A program made the position numbers and the translations under genes. A stretch of 64,000 bases of DNA from Leptolyngbya sp. BL0902 (GTDB lineage: Bacteria; Cyanobacteriota; Cyanobacteriia; Phormidesmidales; Phormidesmidaceae), in NCBI RefSeq assembly GCF_016403105.1, contig NZ_CP046155.1, positions 4,211,501-4,275,500 of the forward strand. Reading direction: 5' to 3'. The notes under the pieces were generated by a model. It was not told the origin of the DNA. It worked only from the letters and a program-made list of their open reading frames with translations, and ran no database searches. Shown here piece by piece: positions 52,199 to 60,540 of this stretch (its first letter is position 1; each line of letters opens with the position of its first letter).

Positions 52199-53281
52199 CT
52201 AGGACGTAACCATAGAGGTTTTGGGACGGGCAAAAATCATGCGTCCAGCGGAGGTTTGTAGCGATCCGGTGACAACAACCTCCAGTTCTTCCCCGATGTA
52301 GTCGCGGCCTTCTTCTACCACAACCATGGTGCCGTCGTTTAGATAACCCACACCCTGGGAGGGTTCCTTGCCTTCCTTGAGGATTTTCAGGTCAATGTCA
52401 TCCCCTGGCAGGTAGGCGGGGCGGATGGCCTGGGCGAGGTCATTGATGTTGAGTACCTGCACCTCTTGGAAGCTGGCCACCTTGTTGAGGTTGTAGTCGT
52501 TGGTGAGCAGGGCGGCATTGAGTTCCTGGGCCAGCCGCACCAGCTTGGCATCCACGGTGGGGATGTCGTCGTAGTCTTCGGAATTAATCAGCACCCGGTT
52601 GGGGTGGGCCTCGCGGATGCGGTTTAGCACATCCAGCCCCCGTCGGCCTCGGCCTCGCTTTTGGTCGTTGGAGGCATCGGCCACCTGTTGCAGTTCTTGC
52701 AGCACAAACTGCGGTACGAGGAGTTGCCCTTCTAAAAAGCCCGTTTCCAATAGCCCTTCAATGCGGCCATCAATGATGCAACTGGTGTCGAGCACCTTGG
52801 TTTTCGAGGGCTTCAGGGTGCCCTCGGCCACCAGGGTAGATTCCAGGGTGCTAGGGCTGACCAACCGCAGCAGGGAACGCCCGTGGGTATCGGCCAGGTT
52901 CATGCCAGACACCGCAAACAACACGCTGCCCAACACCGCCGTCAACGGTTTGATGAAGCCAAATTCTGAGGGAATTGGCAGCAAGAACAAGGGAGCCAAC
53001 ATCAGGTTGGCAATCAGCAGCCCCAGCACCAAACCCACAGCGCGGGCCAGCAAACGGTCGGGGGGGAGTTCCTTAATTTGCTGCTCTAGGCGGCGATAGC
53101 TGGTCTGCACCACTAGGCCCAACCCGGTGCCAATTAGGCCCCCAAACACCGCCGTAACGGTGCCCAGCCCCTCCATATTGGTGACTTGGGCTAGAATTTG
53201 CTGGGGCAGCAGGTCAATGCTGTAGAACCCAATTCCCGCGCCAGCTAGGATGAATGAGAATACAATGAGTGCGTCTAGCAT
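52199..53281 (-). CDS. PIN/TRAM-domain membrane protein (YacL-like)
   Basis: A 360-residue protein with four hydrophobic helices within residues 1-140 (IVFSFILAGAGIGFYSIDLL in part, LGLVLGLLIANLML). A PIN nuclease-like domain follows at about 160-280 (VLDTSCIIDGRI, VPQFVLQELQQVAD, DAKLVRLAQ, LLTNDYNL; acidic residues of the active site are present). A TRAM RNA-binding domain lies at the C-terminus (GVGYLNDGTMVVVEEG, EVVVTGSLQTSAGRMIFAR). The family includes Bacillus YacL. RNase activity and target are not known. ATG 53281 is the family-like start. The open frame to 53398 is not protein-like. Confidence 0.87.
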   Translation of the reverse strand: MLDALIVFSFILAGAGIGFYSIDLLPQQILAQVTNMEGLGTVTAVFGGLIGTGLGLVVQTSYRRLEQQIKELPPDRLLARAVGLVLGLLIANLMLAPLFLLPIPSEFGFIKPLTAVLGSVLFAVSGMNLADTHGRSLLRLVSPSTLESTLVAEGTLKPSKTKVLDTSCIIDGRIEGLLETGFLEGQLLVPQFVLQELQQVADASNDQKRGRGRRGLDVLNRIREAHPNRVLINSEDYDDIPTVDAKLVRLAQELNAALLTNDYNLNKVASFQEVQVLNINDLAQAIRPAYLPGDDIDLKILKEGKEPSQGVGYLNDGTMVVVEEGRDYIGEELEVVVTGSLQTSAGRMIFARPKTSMVTS

Positions 53282-53610
53282 GGTGGTTGGCCCTAGGGGC
53301 GATGGTGGCGGCGGATAAACGGTGGATTTGGACTTGGATGTTAAATCAAGGTTGAATAAAACGAGATCCCAAGTTTCAGTGTACTCCGCCGATCTCAATG
53401 CGACGAAATACCTAGACAGGCAAAAGTATATCGTTAATTTCTAGTGGCTACGGGTAGGGGTTCCCGGACTCCAAATTTCCCTTAATCTTGTCATCCCCCA
53501 GATTGGCCCAAGCGAAGCAGCACCCAACGCCCCTCTATTCCTAGGTTCTGGGCTTTGCCATAGCGTCACCCAACCCACTCCCGACTCCCGATTCCCGACT
53601 CCCAACTCCC
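53282..53610. repeat. 329-bp intergenic region ending in a heptamer tandem repeat (53577-53610)
   Basis: No gene is supported. Bases 53577-53610 hold ACTCCCG, ACTCCCG, ATTCCCG, ACTCCCA and ACTCCC, five near-copies of a 7-base unit that run directly into the ATG of the VOC gene at 53611. No Shine-Dalgarno sequence is present in this CT-rich leader. This is the second STRR-like locus in the window. Confidence 0.8.
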
Positions 53611-53994
53611 ATGATTTCCCCCCACGCCCCTCTCCACGTCGCCCTCAACGTCAGCGACCTTGCCCAGGCCGAAGCCTTCTACAGCGGCGTGTTAGGGTTG
53701 CAGACCGTGGAGCGTCCTTTCTCGTTTCCAGGGCAGTGGTACCAGGTTGGCGCGTTTCAGATTCACCTCATCATGGCGGATAAGCCCTATCAGCGCCCTC
53801 AAGACACCGAAAAATGGGGTCGCCATGCCCACCTAGCCCTAGCCGTGAGGGATTTGGAGGCCACGGCAGCAGCCCTAGAACAGGCGGGTTGTCCGGTGCA
53901 GCGCAGTGCCTCTGGGCGGGCAGCCTTATTTACCCAAGATCCCGACGGCAACGTGATTGAGCTGACTTGCATTGTAGATGAGCCTGAATACTAA
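53611..53994 (+). CDS. VOC/glyoxalase-superfamily protein
   Basis: A 127-residue vicinal-oxygen-chelate fold protein with two beta-alpha-beta-beta-beta modules. Metal-site candidates: His9 in LHVALNV, His in FQIHLIM, His in RHAHLALAV, and Glu in DGNVIELTC, so the usual 2-His-1-Glu type site could form. GRAALFTQDPDGNVIEL is the typical C-terminal signature. The substrate is unknown. Translation starts at ATG 53611 directly after a heptamer repeat and without a ribosome site. Its stop codon lies inside the interspersed repeat beginning at 53987. Confidence 0.83.
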   Translation: MISPHAPLHVALNVSDLAQAEAFYSGVLGLQTVERPFSFPGQWYQVGAFQIHLIMADKPYQRPQDTEKWGRHAHLALAVRDLEATAAALEQAGCPVQRSASGRAALFTQDPDGNVIELTCIVDEPEY

Positions 53995-54104
53995 ATCCGG
54001 CTCGTTTGCCCCCGGTATCATTAGTGGGCGAGGAGACCTCGCCCCTACCGTTGGCGGGGTTAAGAATCGGGGTTTCCTAACTCGGATGTGGTATGAGGTC
54101 TCAA
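53987..54104. repeat. Interspersed repeat, copy 2 (inverse of 32242-32357)
   Basis: Reverse-complement match to 32242-32357 starting at ATACTAAATCCG, which includes the VOC stop codon (TAA, 53992-53994). It continues through GGCTCGTTTGCCCCCGGTAT and GGGCGAGGAGACCTCGCCCC to a diverged tail near 54104. The nested palindrome GGGCGAGG.AGA.CCTCGCCC could form a stem in RNA, perhaps acting as the 3' end of the VOC transcript. Confidence 0.8.
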
Positions 54105-54211
54105 AAACAAGCTTTCCTACATGGATGCGATCCCCATCCTCAGTGCCGCTACCAACCTGGGAGCGGGCGTTAGGGTGGGCCACGATCAGGGCTGTCGATC
54201 AAGCGGGTGAT

Positions 54212-54946
54212 CTACTGAAGCTGGGCAAAGTTGTAGGGGGCCGTGAAGTTGTTGTAGCGCACCCGTAGGCGATCCCCGAAGGCGGCGTCCACCTCGTCCA
54301 AGGCGCGACTAAAGGCAGGTTCGGCCTCCCAGGGAATGAGGTAGGCAACGTTGAAAATCATCGCGTCGGTCATGGGATCGTTTTCGATGGCGTCTTTGGC
54401 GAGGGGCGCTAGGGCGTGGCGAAACTGGTCGGCAATGCTCTCTTGCCGTTCCTGAAGCGCCGCCTCAATTTGCTGCCCAATTTGAATCACCTGATCCATA
54501 CTGAGCTGGGTGCCCTCTAGCTGGTCGCGCTGGTGGCGGAGGTCGTCGTTTTCGGTCATCAGCATCTCTAGCTCCGTGGCCGCATCCCACATCACCTTCA
54601 CGCTCACCTCGCGGCAGCCGTCTAGGCGCTGAAAAAGCTGGGTCAGCATCTCGCAGTAGGGGGTGATCAAGTCCTCCTTCACCTGTTCCCAACTGCTGAC
54701 CGTGAGCCCAAACTGAAGCGGCAGCAACGTATGAAAGCCTTGCTGCATGGCCGATTCCAGCACCTTTTCGTGGGCGAGCAAATTGTAGCGGCTGGCTAGG
54801 TAGCGCTTTTGGCAGGCCGGAGAGTACAAAAATGTAAAGCCATCCAGCGTCCAAGCCTCTACGGGCTGGTCATCCAACCCCGTCACCGAAACCGCCTTGG
54901 GGCCAGGGGCTGGAAAAATGCCGTACAGGTAATATCGCGTTGCCAT
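54212..54946 (-). CDS. Gas-vesicle GvpL/GvpF-family protein (isolated)
   Basis: A 244-residue protein with the GvpL/F layout: YYLYGIFP at the N-terminus, a middle block HTLLPLQFGLTVSSWEQVKE in part, VSVKVMWD, a helical coiled-coil-like segment, and the C-terminal signature RVRYNNFTAPYNFAQL. In gas-vesicle clusters GvpF/L are needed for assembly of the vesicle. No gvpA, gvpN or gvpG gene is visible in the window, so it may be a stand-alone paralogue with another role. Start ATG 54946. The next gene on this strand upstream is DUF3288. Confidence 0.85.
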   Translation of the reverse strand: MATRYYLYGIFPAPGPKAVSVTGLDDQPVEAWTLDGFTFLYSPACQKRYLASRYNLLAHEKVLESAMQQGFHTLLPLQFGLTVSSWEQVKEDLITPYCEMLTQLFQRLDGCREVSVKVMWDAATELEMLMTENDDLRHQRDQLEGTQLSMDQVIQIGQQIEAALQERQESIADQFRHALAPLAKDAIENDPMTDAMIFNVAYLIPWEAEPAFSRALDEVDAAFGDRLRVRYNNFTAPYNFAQLQ

Positions 54947-55074
54947 CGCTGCTATCCATGGGGTGAAGGAACTCTTTCCAACATTCCCCTAACCTAGAGG
55001 AAATTCACCGAATTGATGCAGATAGATACAAAGTGATGGAAAACGTTGGATAGGGTTGTTCGCCGCCGTTCTGA

Positions 55075-55359
55075 TCAACTCCAGTCTTCCCGGCCTCGGC
55101 CCAAGCCCTTGTACACATCGCCCTGCTGGTGGATGGTGCGGGTTTTGGCAAACAGGGTGTCTTCGGTAAGCTGCCAGCGGTTGAGGGCCTTTTTGAGGTC
55201 GGTTTGAATGTCCCGTGCGCCGGGAAAACCCTCGTAGCGAATCATCAGGCGGGCCAGTTCCACCAGATTGTAATCGGTGGCTTCTCCGGCCAAAAGTTGA
55301 TTCACCACGTCGCGGTCGGCCTTGTATTGGGGGTGCTGTTGATCCTTGGTGTCGGCCAT
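55075..55359 (-). CDS. DUF3288 protein
   Basis: A 94-residue cyanobacterial protein of DUF3288 (MADTKDQQHPQYKADRDVVN, LLAGEATDYNLVELARLMIR, GFPGARDIQTDLKKALNRW). It is predicted to be soluble and helical. It begins nine bases after the stop of mnmA on the same strand, so it is probably its co-transcribed downstream gene. No function is known to me. Confidence 0.82.
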   Translation of the reverse strand: MADTKDQQHPQYKADRDVVNQLLAGEATDYNLVELARLMIRYEGFPGARDIQTDLKKALNRWQLTEDTLFAKTRTIHQQGDVYKGLGRGREDWS

Positions 55360-55368
55360 GGGATGCTC

Positions 55369-56493
55369 CTAGCGACTCAGGACACTGGCTTCGGGGGCTG
55401 TGTTAACCGGGTTTTCCGCCTGACTAACGGCCATTTCAATGAGCCCGCCGCCCAGCACCCGGTCGCCATCAAACCACACCGCCGCTTGCCCAGGGGTGAC
55501 GCCAAATTGGGGTTCGTCAAACACCAGCTTCACCCGATCTCCCCAGCCGTTGGGGCCTTCGAGGGGAATTAGGGTCGCCCCTACGGCTCCGCTGCGGTAG
55601 CGAATTTGCACCGACACGGGCATCGGCTCCTGGGGCGCGGCAATGGAGACCCAGTTCACCCGCTGCACGGTGCAGTCGGGCCAGTGGGCATCGCTGCGGT
55701 CGGCGACGATGACGTGGTTGCGGCCCATATCAAACCCCACCACGTAGAGCGGGTTGGGGGCGGCAATACCGAGGCCCTTGCGCTGGCCGATGGTGTAGTG
55801 GTGAATGCCCGTGTGCTGACCCAGAATGCGGCCCTCGGTATCGACGATATCCCCCGGTTTGGGGGCGAGGTATTTGTCCAAAAACGTTTGCATGGAGCCG
55901 TGCTGCTCAATGAGGCAGAGGTCTTGGCTGTCGGGCTTTTCGGCGGTGTGCAGGCCCAGTTCGGCGGCGATGCGGCGGGTTTCGGTTTTGGTTTGGTGCC
56001 CCAGGGGAAAGTGGCAGGCCGCCAGCAAATCCTGGGTCAGGTCATACAAAAAGTAAGCCTGATCCTTGGTCGAATCCACCGCCCGCAACAGCTCGTAGCG
56101 CCCGGTTTCGGCGTTGTGGAGGATGCGGGCATAGTGCCCCGTGGCGATGCGCTCACAGCCCAGTTCTTCGCGGGCGTATTGCAACATGGGGCCAAACTTC
56201 ACCGCCCGGTTGCACTGGGAGCAGGGCAACGGCGTGATGCCGCTGCCGTAGCCTTCCACCAAATAATCGACGATTTCCTTCTGAAACACCTCGCGGCTAT
56301 CCACAATGTGGTGGGGAACGCCCATGTCTTCGCAGAGCTTGGCCGCATCCACCATGCCCTCCGAGCAGCACTGGCCCTTGCCCTTCATCAGCCACAGGGT
56401 CAGCCCCACCACGTCATAGCCCTGCCGATGCAGCACCGCCGCCGCCACCGAACTATCTACCCCGCCCGAAAGCCCCACCACAATCTTTTCCAT
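55369..56493 (-). CDS. mnmA: tRNA-specific 2-thiouridylase MnmA
   Basis: MnmA makes s2U34 in tRNA-Lys, -Glu and -Gln using ATP and a persulfide relay. The PP-loop GLSGGVDSS lies at residues 6-14. Catalytic cysteines are in [11 protein letters not shown] and [23 protein letters not shown] and [16 protein letters not shown] are further family blocks. 374 residues from ATG 56493, the universal start ([15 protein letters not shown]). The open frame to 56529 is not used. DUF3288 follows nine bases downstream. Confidence 0.95.
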   Translation of the reverse strand: MEKIVVGLSGGVDSSVAAAVLHRQGYDVVGLTLWLMKGKGQCCSEGMVDAAKLCEDMGVPHHIVDSREVFQKEIVDYLVEGYGSGITPLPCSQCNRAVKFGPMLQYAREELGCERIATGHYARILHNAETGRYELLRAVDSTKDQAYFLYDLTQDLLAACHFPLGHQTKTETRRIAAELGLHTAEKPDSQDLCLIEQHGSMQTFLDKYLAPKPGDIVDTEGRILGQHTGIHHYTIGQRKGLGIAAPNPLYVVGFDMGRNHVIVADRSDAHWPDCTVQRVNWVSIAAPQEPMPVSVQIRYRSGAVGATLIPLEGPNGWGDRVKLVFDEPQFGVTPGQAAVWFDGDRVLGGGLIEMAVSQAENPVNTAPEASVLSR

Positions 56494-56654
56494 GGCCAAA
56501 TTTCTGCGCTGAATCGCCCTAAGACACAATTTCTATCCTAGCGCAGGCGCTTTGGATATCTGGCGACTCCTACCGTTCTGCCCCCGTAGTCTGGCTCCTA
56601 TGGGCGCGGGTGAATTGACCAGGGGCGGGGGCAAGCGTCGAGCCATGGGGGCAC

Positions 56655-57008
56655 TTAGCTACCAAGCTTAAAGGCTTCAACCACCAGGGCATAGAGTCCC
56701 CCAAGTTTGATGCTATTGAGGCAGTCGAGCCAGAGGGGCTTGGGCACCTTGCGGATGAGTTCGGGATCTCGCCAGCGGCGACTATAGACTAGCCAACTCA
56801 CCGTCTCGAACCCCAGCACCAAAAAGAGGGATACCGTGACATCCTGAATGGCGGCCTGTCCGGCAATGGCAGAGAGGGCAACCGCCGCAAAGTAGCCCCC
56901 CAACAGGCTAATAATCACCAGAGAAACCCGCCGCCAGGGGTTGATCAACCACAGGCTAAGCTGGTCTCCCAATTCATCAAACAGAATGCTGAGGCGAGTA
57001 CGTTGCAT
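56655..57008 (-). CDS. ycf20: Ycf20-family (DUF565) membrane protein
   Basis: A 117-residue membrane protein with the DUF565/Ycf20 block RTRLSILFDELGDQLSLWLI in part, NPWRRVSLVIISLLGGYFAA, and three hydrophobic segments. Ycf20 is conserved in cyanobacteria and plastids. In Chlamydomonas and Arabidopsis homologues affect non-photochemical quenching. ATG 57008 gives the family N-terminus (MQRTRL). The upstream frame to 57068 is not conserved-looking. It lies between mnmA and a divergent hypothetical gene. Confidence 0.87.
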   Translation of the reverse strand: MQRTRLSILFDELGDQLSLWLINPWRRVSLVIISLLGGYFAAVALSAIAGQAAIQDVTVSLFLVLGFETVSWLVYSRRWRDPELIRKVPKPLWLDCLNSIKLGGLYALVVEAFKLGS

Positions 57009-57300
57009 GGGCAGCGGCAGAACTCGTTGACATGGGGCAGGATGGAAAAGAGGCGCTGGGCCTTGCAATACATCCTATGGTAAAGCTTCAGCTTGTCACC
57101 CTCGCCGGATTTTTCGGTGCAGGGAATTCTATAGATCGGCGAACGCGAGAACTAAGCCGCTGTATGGGCACCGCATGGGCACCGAAAACAAGATTCACAG
57201 CTAACGTTTTGCAGCGATTTGACGTTCAGCCATTCGACCGGACATCGTGAGGTCTGGGCAACTCTGGGCATCCTAAATAGGCAAGCACTAGGAGGTGCCG

Positions 57301-57759
57301 ATGGCGAGTCTTTTAGCGGTTCTACTTTGGATTGTCGCTGGGTTGTGGGTGCGTCATCATCAGCGATTTAAGGCGGGGCAGGTGAAACATCCGTTTCTGG
57401 CCTTTGGTCGAAGGATCAGCCGAGCGTCCCAACCTAAACCCAAGGGTACTGTGCGACCGCAGCCTTCCGCCTCAGTTGTCAGCGGTACTGTCGCAGCGAG
57501 GAGCAAGACCCCGCCTCGAAGAGCTACGAAAGCTACATCGTCACCGCCGCCTTCGGTTCCCAGGTCTGTATCCTTTTCTTCCGCCGCACCTCCGGCATTT
57601 TCCATTCCGGCAACGATTTTATCCAAGATGGATCGCTACACCTACAACCGAGCCACCTCAGAGCGCTTGGTGAGACAAGTCGCCGCCAGCAACCCCGGCA
57701 AGACAGGGGCATGGTGTGCCGAAAAAGCACTTTGGGATTTGGAACGAGATCGCCGCTAA
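57301..57759 (+). CDS. Hypothetical membrane-anchored protein, 152 residues
   Basis: The first 18 residues (MASLLAVLLWIVAGLWV) form a membrane anchor. Residues about 35-105 are a Ser/Pro/Arg-rich linker of low complexity. The C-terminal 45 residues (MDRYTYNRATSERLVRQVAA, GKTGAWCAEKALWDLERDR) look like a conserved helical domain. The ATG at 57301 has AGGAGG five bases upstream, a strong site. The family is not recognised. I infer a cytoplasmic domain tethered to the membrane. Confidence 0.65.
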   Translation: MASLLAVLLWIVAGLWVRHHQRFKAGQVKHPFLAFGRRISRASQPKPKGTVRPQPSASVVSGTVAARSKTPPRRATKATSSPPPSVPRSVSFSSAAPPAFSIPATILSKMDRYTYNRATSERLVRQVAASNPGKTGAWCAEKALWDLERDRR

Positions 57760-57822
57760 GTGCGCCCTCCAAGGGGGATCCGTTGCTTTTGATCTAGCGT
57801 GAGGGCGTCAAAAACCGTTACA

Positions 57823-57850
57823 TTGGCGTCCTAAACGGGCTTGCTAGGAT
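57823..57850 (+). promoter_or_regulatory. Possible promoter of the 40-residue membrane protein gene
   Basis: TTGGCG (57823-57828) and TAGGAT (57845-57850) are separated by 16 bases, 107 bases before the ATG at 57957. The match to consensus is moderate (4 of 6 and 4 of 6). Confidence 0.3.
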
Positions 57851-57956
57851 AACCTGTGTCTAAGTCCGGGCTGAAGGTATGCCCCCTTAGCGGCGACCCT
57901 TTCGGGCTGGATTGGGCATAGCAAACACGATTTACACCTGTTTTTACGGATTTCCT

Positions 57957-58079
57957 ATGGATATCAAACTGGTTTTGGCGGTTTTGACCGGGCTGTTTGT
58001 GGTGGCCACCCTGTTCTTTGGCACCAAAAACGGCTTCTATGACACCGACAGCTACCACGGCAATGGGTCGGCCCACTAG
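57957..58079 (+). CDS. 40-residue single-helix protein (photosynthetic-complex-type small subunit, possibly NdhP)
   Basis: A 40-codon ORF beginning MDIKLVLAVLTGLFVVATLF and ending FYDTDSYHGNGSAH. One membrane helix (residues 4-22) is followed by a short polar tail. The size and layout are like the tiny subunits of thylakoid complexes. The tail reminds me of NdhP, a small NDH-1L subunit, but I cannot confirm this from memory. Codon use is normal. The ribosome site (ACGGA) is weak. It lies 20 bases before the beta-CASP gene. Confidence 0.6.
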   Translation: MDIKLVLAVLTGLFVVATLFFGTKNGFYDTDSYHGNGSAH

Positions 58080-58099
58080 GCCCATGAGGTGGCCCACGG

Positions 58100-59830
58100 G
58101 TGGGTTCGGCATCGGCAACCGTGAGTGAGCTATCCTGCGTTGCCTTTGGAGCAGGCCACGGTGGCGAGGGCGTGTGCCTGGAGGTAAACCTAGGGCCACG
58201 GCGGATTCTGCTGGATTGTGGCCTGTCGAGTATGGCTCCGCTGGAGGCCGCACGGGAGCGGGTGGAGCAGGCGGACTTTTTGCTGTGCAGCCACGCCCAC
58301 AGCGATCATGCCCGTGGCCTGCTGGATTTTCATCGCGCCTTTCCCCAGGTGCCCATCTACGGCAGCGAAGTCACCGCCCAGTTGTTGCCCCTCAACTGGT
58401 TAGATCGGCCCGACGAGGTGCCGCCCCATCTGTGTCAGGCCTTGCCCTGGAACACGCCCCTTCAACTCACGGACGACCTGACCCTGCAACTGTGGCCAGC
58501 GGGGCATTTGCCCGGTGCCGCCTGTGTGCTGTTGACCTACACCACGCCCCAGCGGCCCTATACGCTGTTCTACACGGGCGACTTTTTTATTTCTAACTCG
58601 CGGCTGGTGGATGGGTTGCCGCTAGAGTCTCTGCGGGGGCTGCGGCCCGATGTGCTGCTGATGGAAGGCAGCGCGGGTACGGCCCGTCATCCCCATCGAC
58701 GGCAGCAGGAAAATCAGCTGGCTCAGACTATTTACGACCGTCTGCAAGGGGGGCGTTCGGTGCTGTTGCCCGTGCCCACCCTCGGCCAGGGGCAGGAGTT
58801 GGTGATGCTGTTGCGGAGTCACCACCAGTTTACGGGCAAGGATGTGACGGTGTGGGTGGATGCCACAGTGGCGGCGGGCTGCGACCATTACCTGGAACTG
58901 CTGCCCTACCTGCCTAGCAGTGTGCAAAATTTTGCCCGCCACCAGCCCCTGTTTTGGGACGAACGGGTGCGGCCTCGGATTCGGCGGTTGGCCCCTGGGG
59001 AAATGCCCACCGGATCGGCCCCCGCCATTGTGCTGGGCTATCGTGAGGCCGATCTCAGCCGCTATTGCCAAGATCCCGATCACCCCTGGACGGTGCTGTT
59101 ACCCGAAGCCTTTGCCTCCCACCTCGCGACGGCGGTGTTGGCCGCCCCCGAATCCGAGGCGGGGTCTACCCTGGCCTGGTTGCAAACCCTCGCCCCCGAC
59201 CTCGACACAGGCCGCGTGCAGCTCGATACCTACCTGCTCACCACCCACAGCGACGCCGTCGGCACCACCCAACTGATCCACAACTTGCGGCCCCAGCATG
59301 TGGCCTTTGTCCATGGTTCCCCCAGCCACCTGGCCGACCTGGCGGGACTGGAAGAACTGCAAACCCGCTATCAGCTTCACCTGCCCTCCGTGGGAAAACG
59401 GGTGGAATTTCCCATTGGCGACCGTTTTTTGCAGCCCGCTGCCCCCGATCCGCTGTTTGAGGGGGAAATCACCGCCGTGGATGACAGCGTGCTGCTGCTG
59501 CTGTCCGACCGCCTCACCGCCGACCCCCGCTGGCGCACCCTAGCCGATACTGGCCTCGTGCAAGCCCGCTGGCAGGGCGATGAACTGGTAATTAAGGGCC
59601 TCACCCAGCGCGATCTACTGCGACAGGTCGATCCAGAGGATCGCCCCGAACAACCCGATAGCTGCCAACGCTGTCGCCACTTCCAGGGCGGACGCTGCCG
59701 AGGAAACGCCTCACCCCTGTACGGCATGCAGGTTAGCCCCGATGGCTATTGCACCGTCTTTGTCCGTCGCCCTGGGTCTTCGGATCTTCCCCTCACAACC
59801 GAGGATCCCGACGACGAAGCCTTGGCTTAG
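58100..59830 (+). CDS. Metallo-beta-lactamase/beta-CASP hydrolase with C-terminal Cys cluster
   Basis: A 576-residue metallo-hydrolase of the CPSF/RNase-J-like type. The zinc motif SHAHSDHARG has H65, H67, D69 and H70. GHLPGAACVLLTY supplies the next His and FYTGDF the bridging Asp. VLLPVPTLGQGQEL and the later THSDAVGTTQLI and VAFVHGSPSHLADL segments fit the beta-CASP and final motifs. The C-terminus has four cysteines, C522, C525, C533 and C551 (C-X2-C-X7-C-X17-C), likely a second metal site. The substrate is probably RNA, but this is inference. Start GTG 58100. GTG 58121 is an alternative. Confidence 0.83.
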   Translation: MGSASATVSELSCVAFGAGHGGEGVCLEVNLGPRRILLDCGLSSMAPLEAARERVEQADFLLCSHAHSDHARGLLDFHRAFPQVPIYGSEVTAQLLPLNWLDRPDEVPPHLCQALPWNTPLQLTDDLTLQLWPAGHLPGAACVLLTYTTPQRPYTLFYTGDFFISNSRLVDGLPLESLRGLRPDVLLMEGSAGTARHPHRRQQENQLAQTIYDRLQGGRSVLLPVPTLGQGQELVMLLRSHHQFTGKDVTVWVDATVAAGCDHYLELLPYLPSSVQNFARHQPLFWDERVRPRIRRLAPGEMPTGSAPAIVLGYREADLSRYCQDPDHPWTVLLPEAFASHLATAVLAAPESEAGSTLAWLQTLAPDLDTGRVQLDTYLLTTHSDAVGTTQLIHNLRPQHVAFVHGSPSHLADLAGLEELQTRYQLHLPSVGKRVEFPIGDRFLQPAAPDPLFEGEITAVDDSVLLLLSDRLTADPRWRTLADTGLVQARWQGDELVIKGLTQRDLLRQVDPEDRPEQPDSCQRCRHFQGGRCRGNASPLYGMQVSPDGYCTVFVRRPGSSDLPLTTEDPDDEALA

Positions 59831-59875
59831 GGGCAGCTATAGCGACTGTAATGACGGATCTGTACGGGCTTCTCT

Positions 59876-60208
59876 ATGCTCATCCCAAATTCAGAAAATG
59901 CGATTGTTGATATTCGGAAGCTGCGTGACTACTGCCTGAATTTGAATCACGATGATGGAAAACATAAAGCTAGACTGTTTATCGCGATGCTTGGTATGAC
60001 GGCTAATAATGCGGAGGAATTACGCCAGATTCTCCTTGAGGTTGTTCAAAGGCAGGATGCACAGTTGGGCAGACAAGATAGGTTTGGCCAACGCTACACC
60101 CTAGATTTCAACCTTGAATGGCACAATAAAAGCGCAACTTTACGAAGCGGTTGGATTATTGAGCACGGTTCAACTATTCCGAAACTGACAACCTGTTATC
60201 CTCTGTAG
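59876..60208 (+). CDS. DUF6883 protein
   Basis: A 110-residue protein (MLIPNSENAIVDIRKLRDYC, HDDGKHKARLFIAMLGMTAN, FNLEWHNKSATLRSGWIIEH) matching DUF6883 as I know it: an alpha/beta fold with a conserved GKHKARLF and W..GWII. DUF6883 is often followed by DUF4926, as here (16-bp gap). The pair is found patchily in bacteria and is AT-richer than its surroundings (about 45% GC by eye), suggesting lateral transfer. It has the arrangement of a toxin-antitoxin or accessory module, but no activity is established. Confidence 0.75.
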   Translation: MLIPNSENAIVDIRKLRDYCLNLNHDDGKHKARLFIAMLGMTANNAEELRQILLEVVQRQDAQLGRQDRFGQRYTLDFNLEWHNKSATLRSGWIIEHGSTIPKLTTCYPL

Positions 60209-60224
60209 TGAGGTGGAGGGCATG

Positions 60225-60470
60225 ATGAACAACCTAATTCAGTTGCTGGATGTTGTTGCTTTGGTGGTAGATCTTCCTCAGTACAATTTGTGGCGAGGAC
60301 AGGTTGGCACCGTGGTTGAAGTGCTGGCTAATGGAGCGGCTTTTGAAGTTGAATTTAGTGACCGAAATGGGCGTACCTACGAGTCCTTAGGATTGCCTCC
60401 AGAGCAAATTATGGTCTTACACTTCGAGCCTGTACACCCCAGTGATATTGCTGAAATGGTACCTGCCTAA
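60225..60470 (+). CDS. DUF4926 protein
   Basis: An 81-residue protein of DUF4926 (LLDVVALVVDLPQYNLWRGQ, GTVVEVLANGAAFEVEF), a small SH3-like beta-barrel family. It is the partner of DUF6883 here. GGAGG at 60215-60219 stands five bases before ATG 60225. A second ATG at 60222 is closer. The C-terminus is acidic. Low local GC matches that of the partner. Confidence 0.78.
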   Translation: MNNLIQLLDVVALVVDLPQYNLWRGQVGTVVEVLANGAAFEVEFSDRNGRTYESLGLPPEQIMVLHFEPVHPSDIAEMVPA

Positions 60471-60540
60471 AGCAAGGCCAGGGCTTCAAATGGATTCCCC
60501 ATGGAAACCGAATGACCGAATTTCTCCCATGGGCTAAAGA

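Noticed and set aside
55606-56541. 311-codon plus-strand ORF opposite mnmA
   Set aside because: Fully antisense to mnmA, with His/Gly/Ala-rich nonsense composition and no ribosome site.
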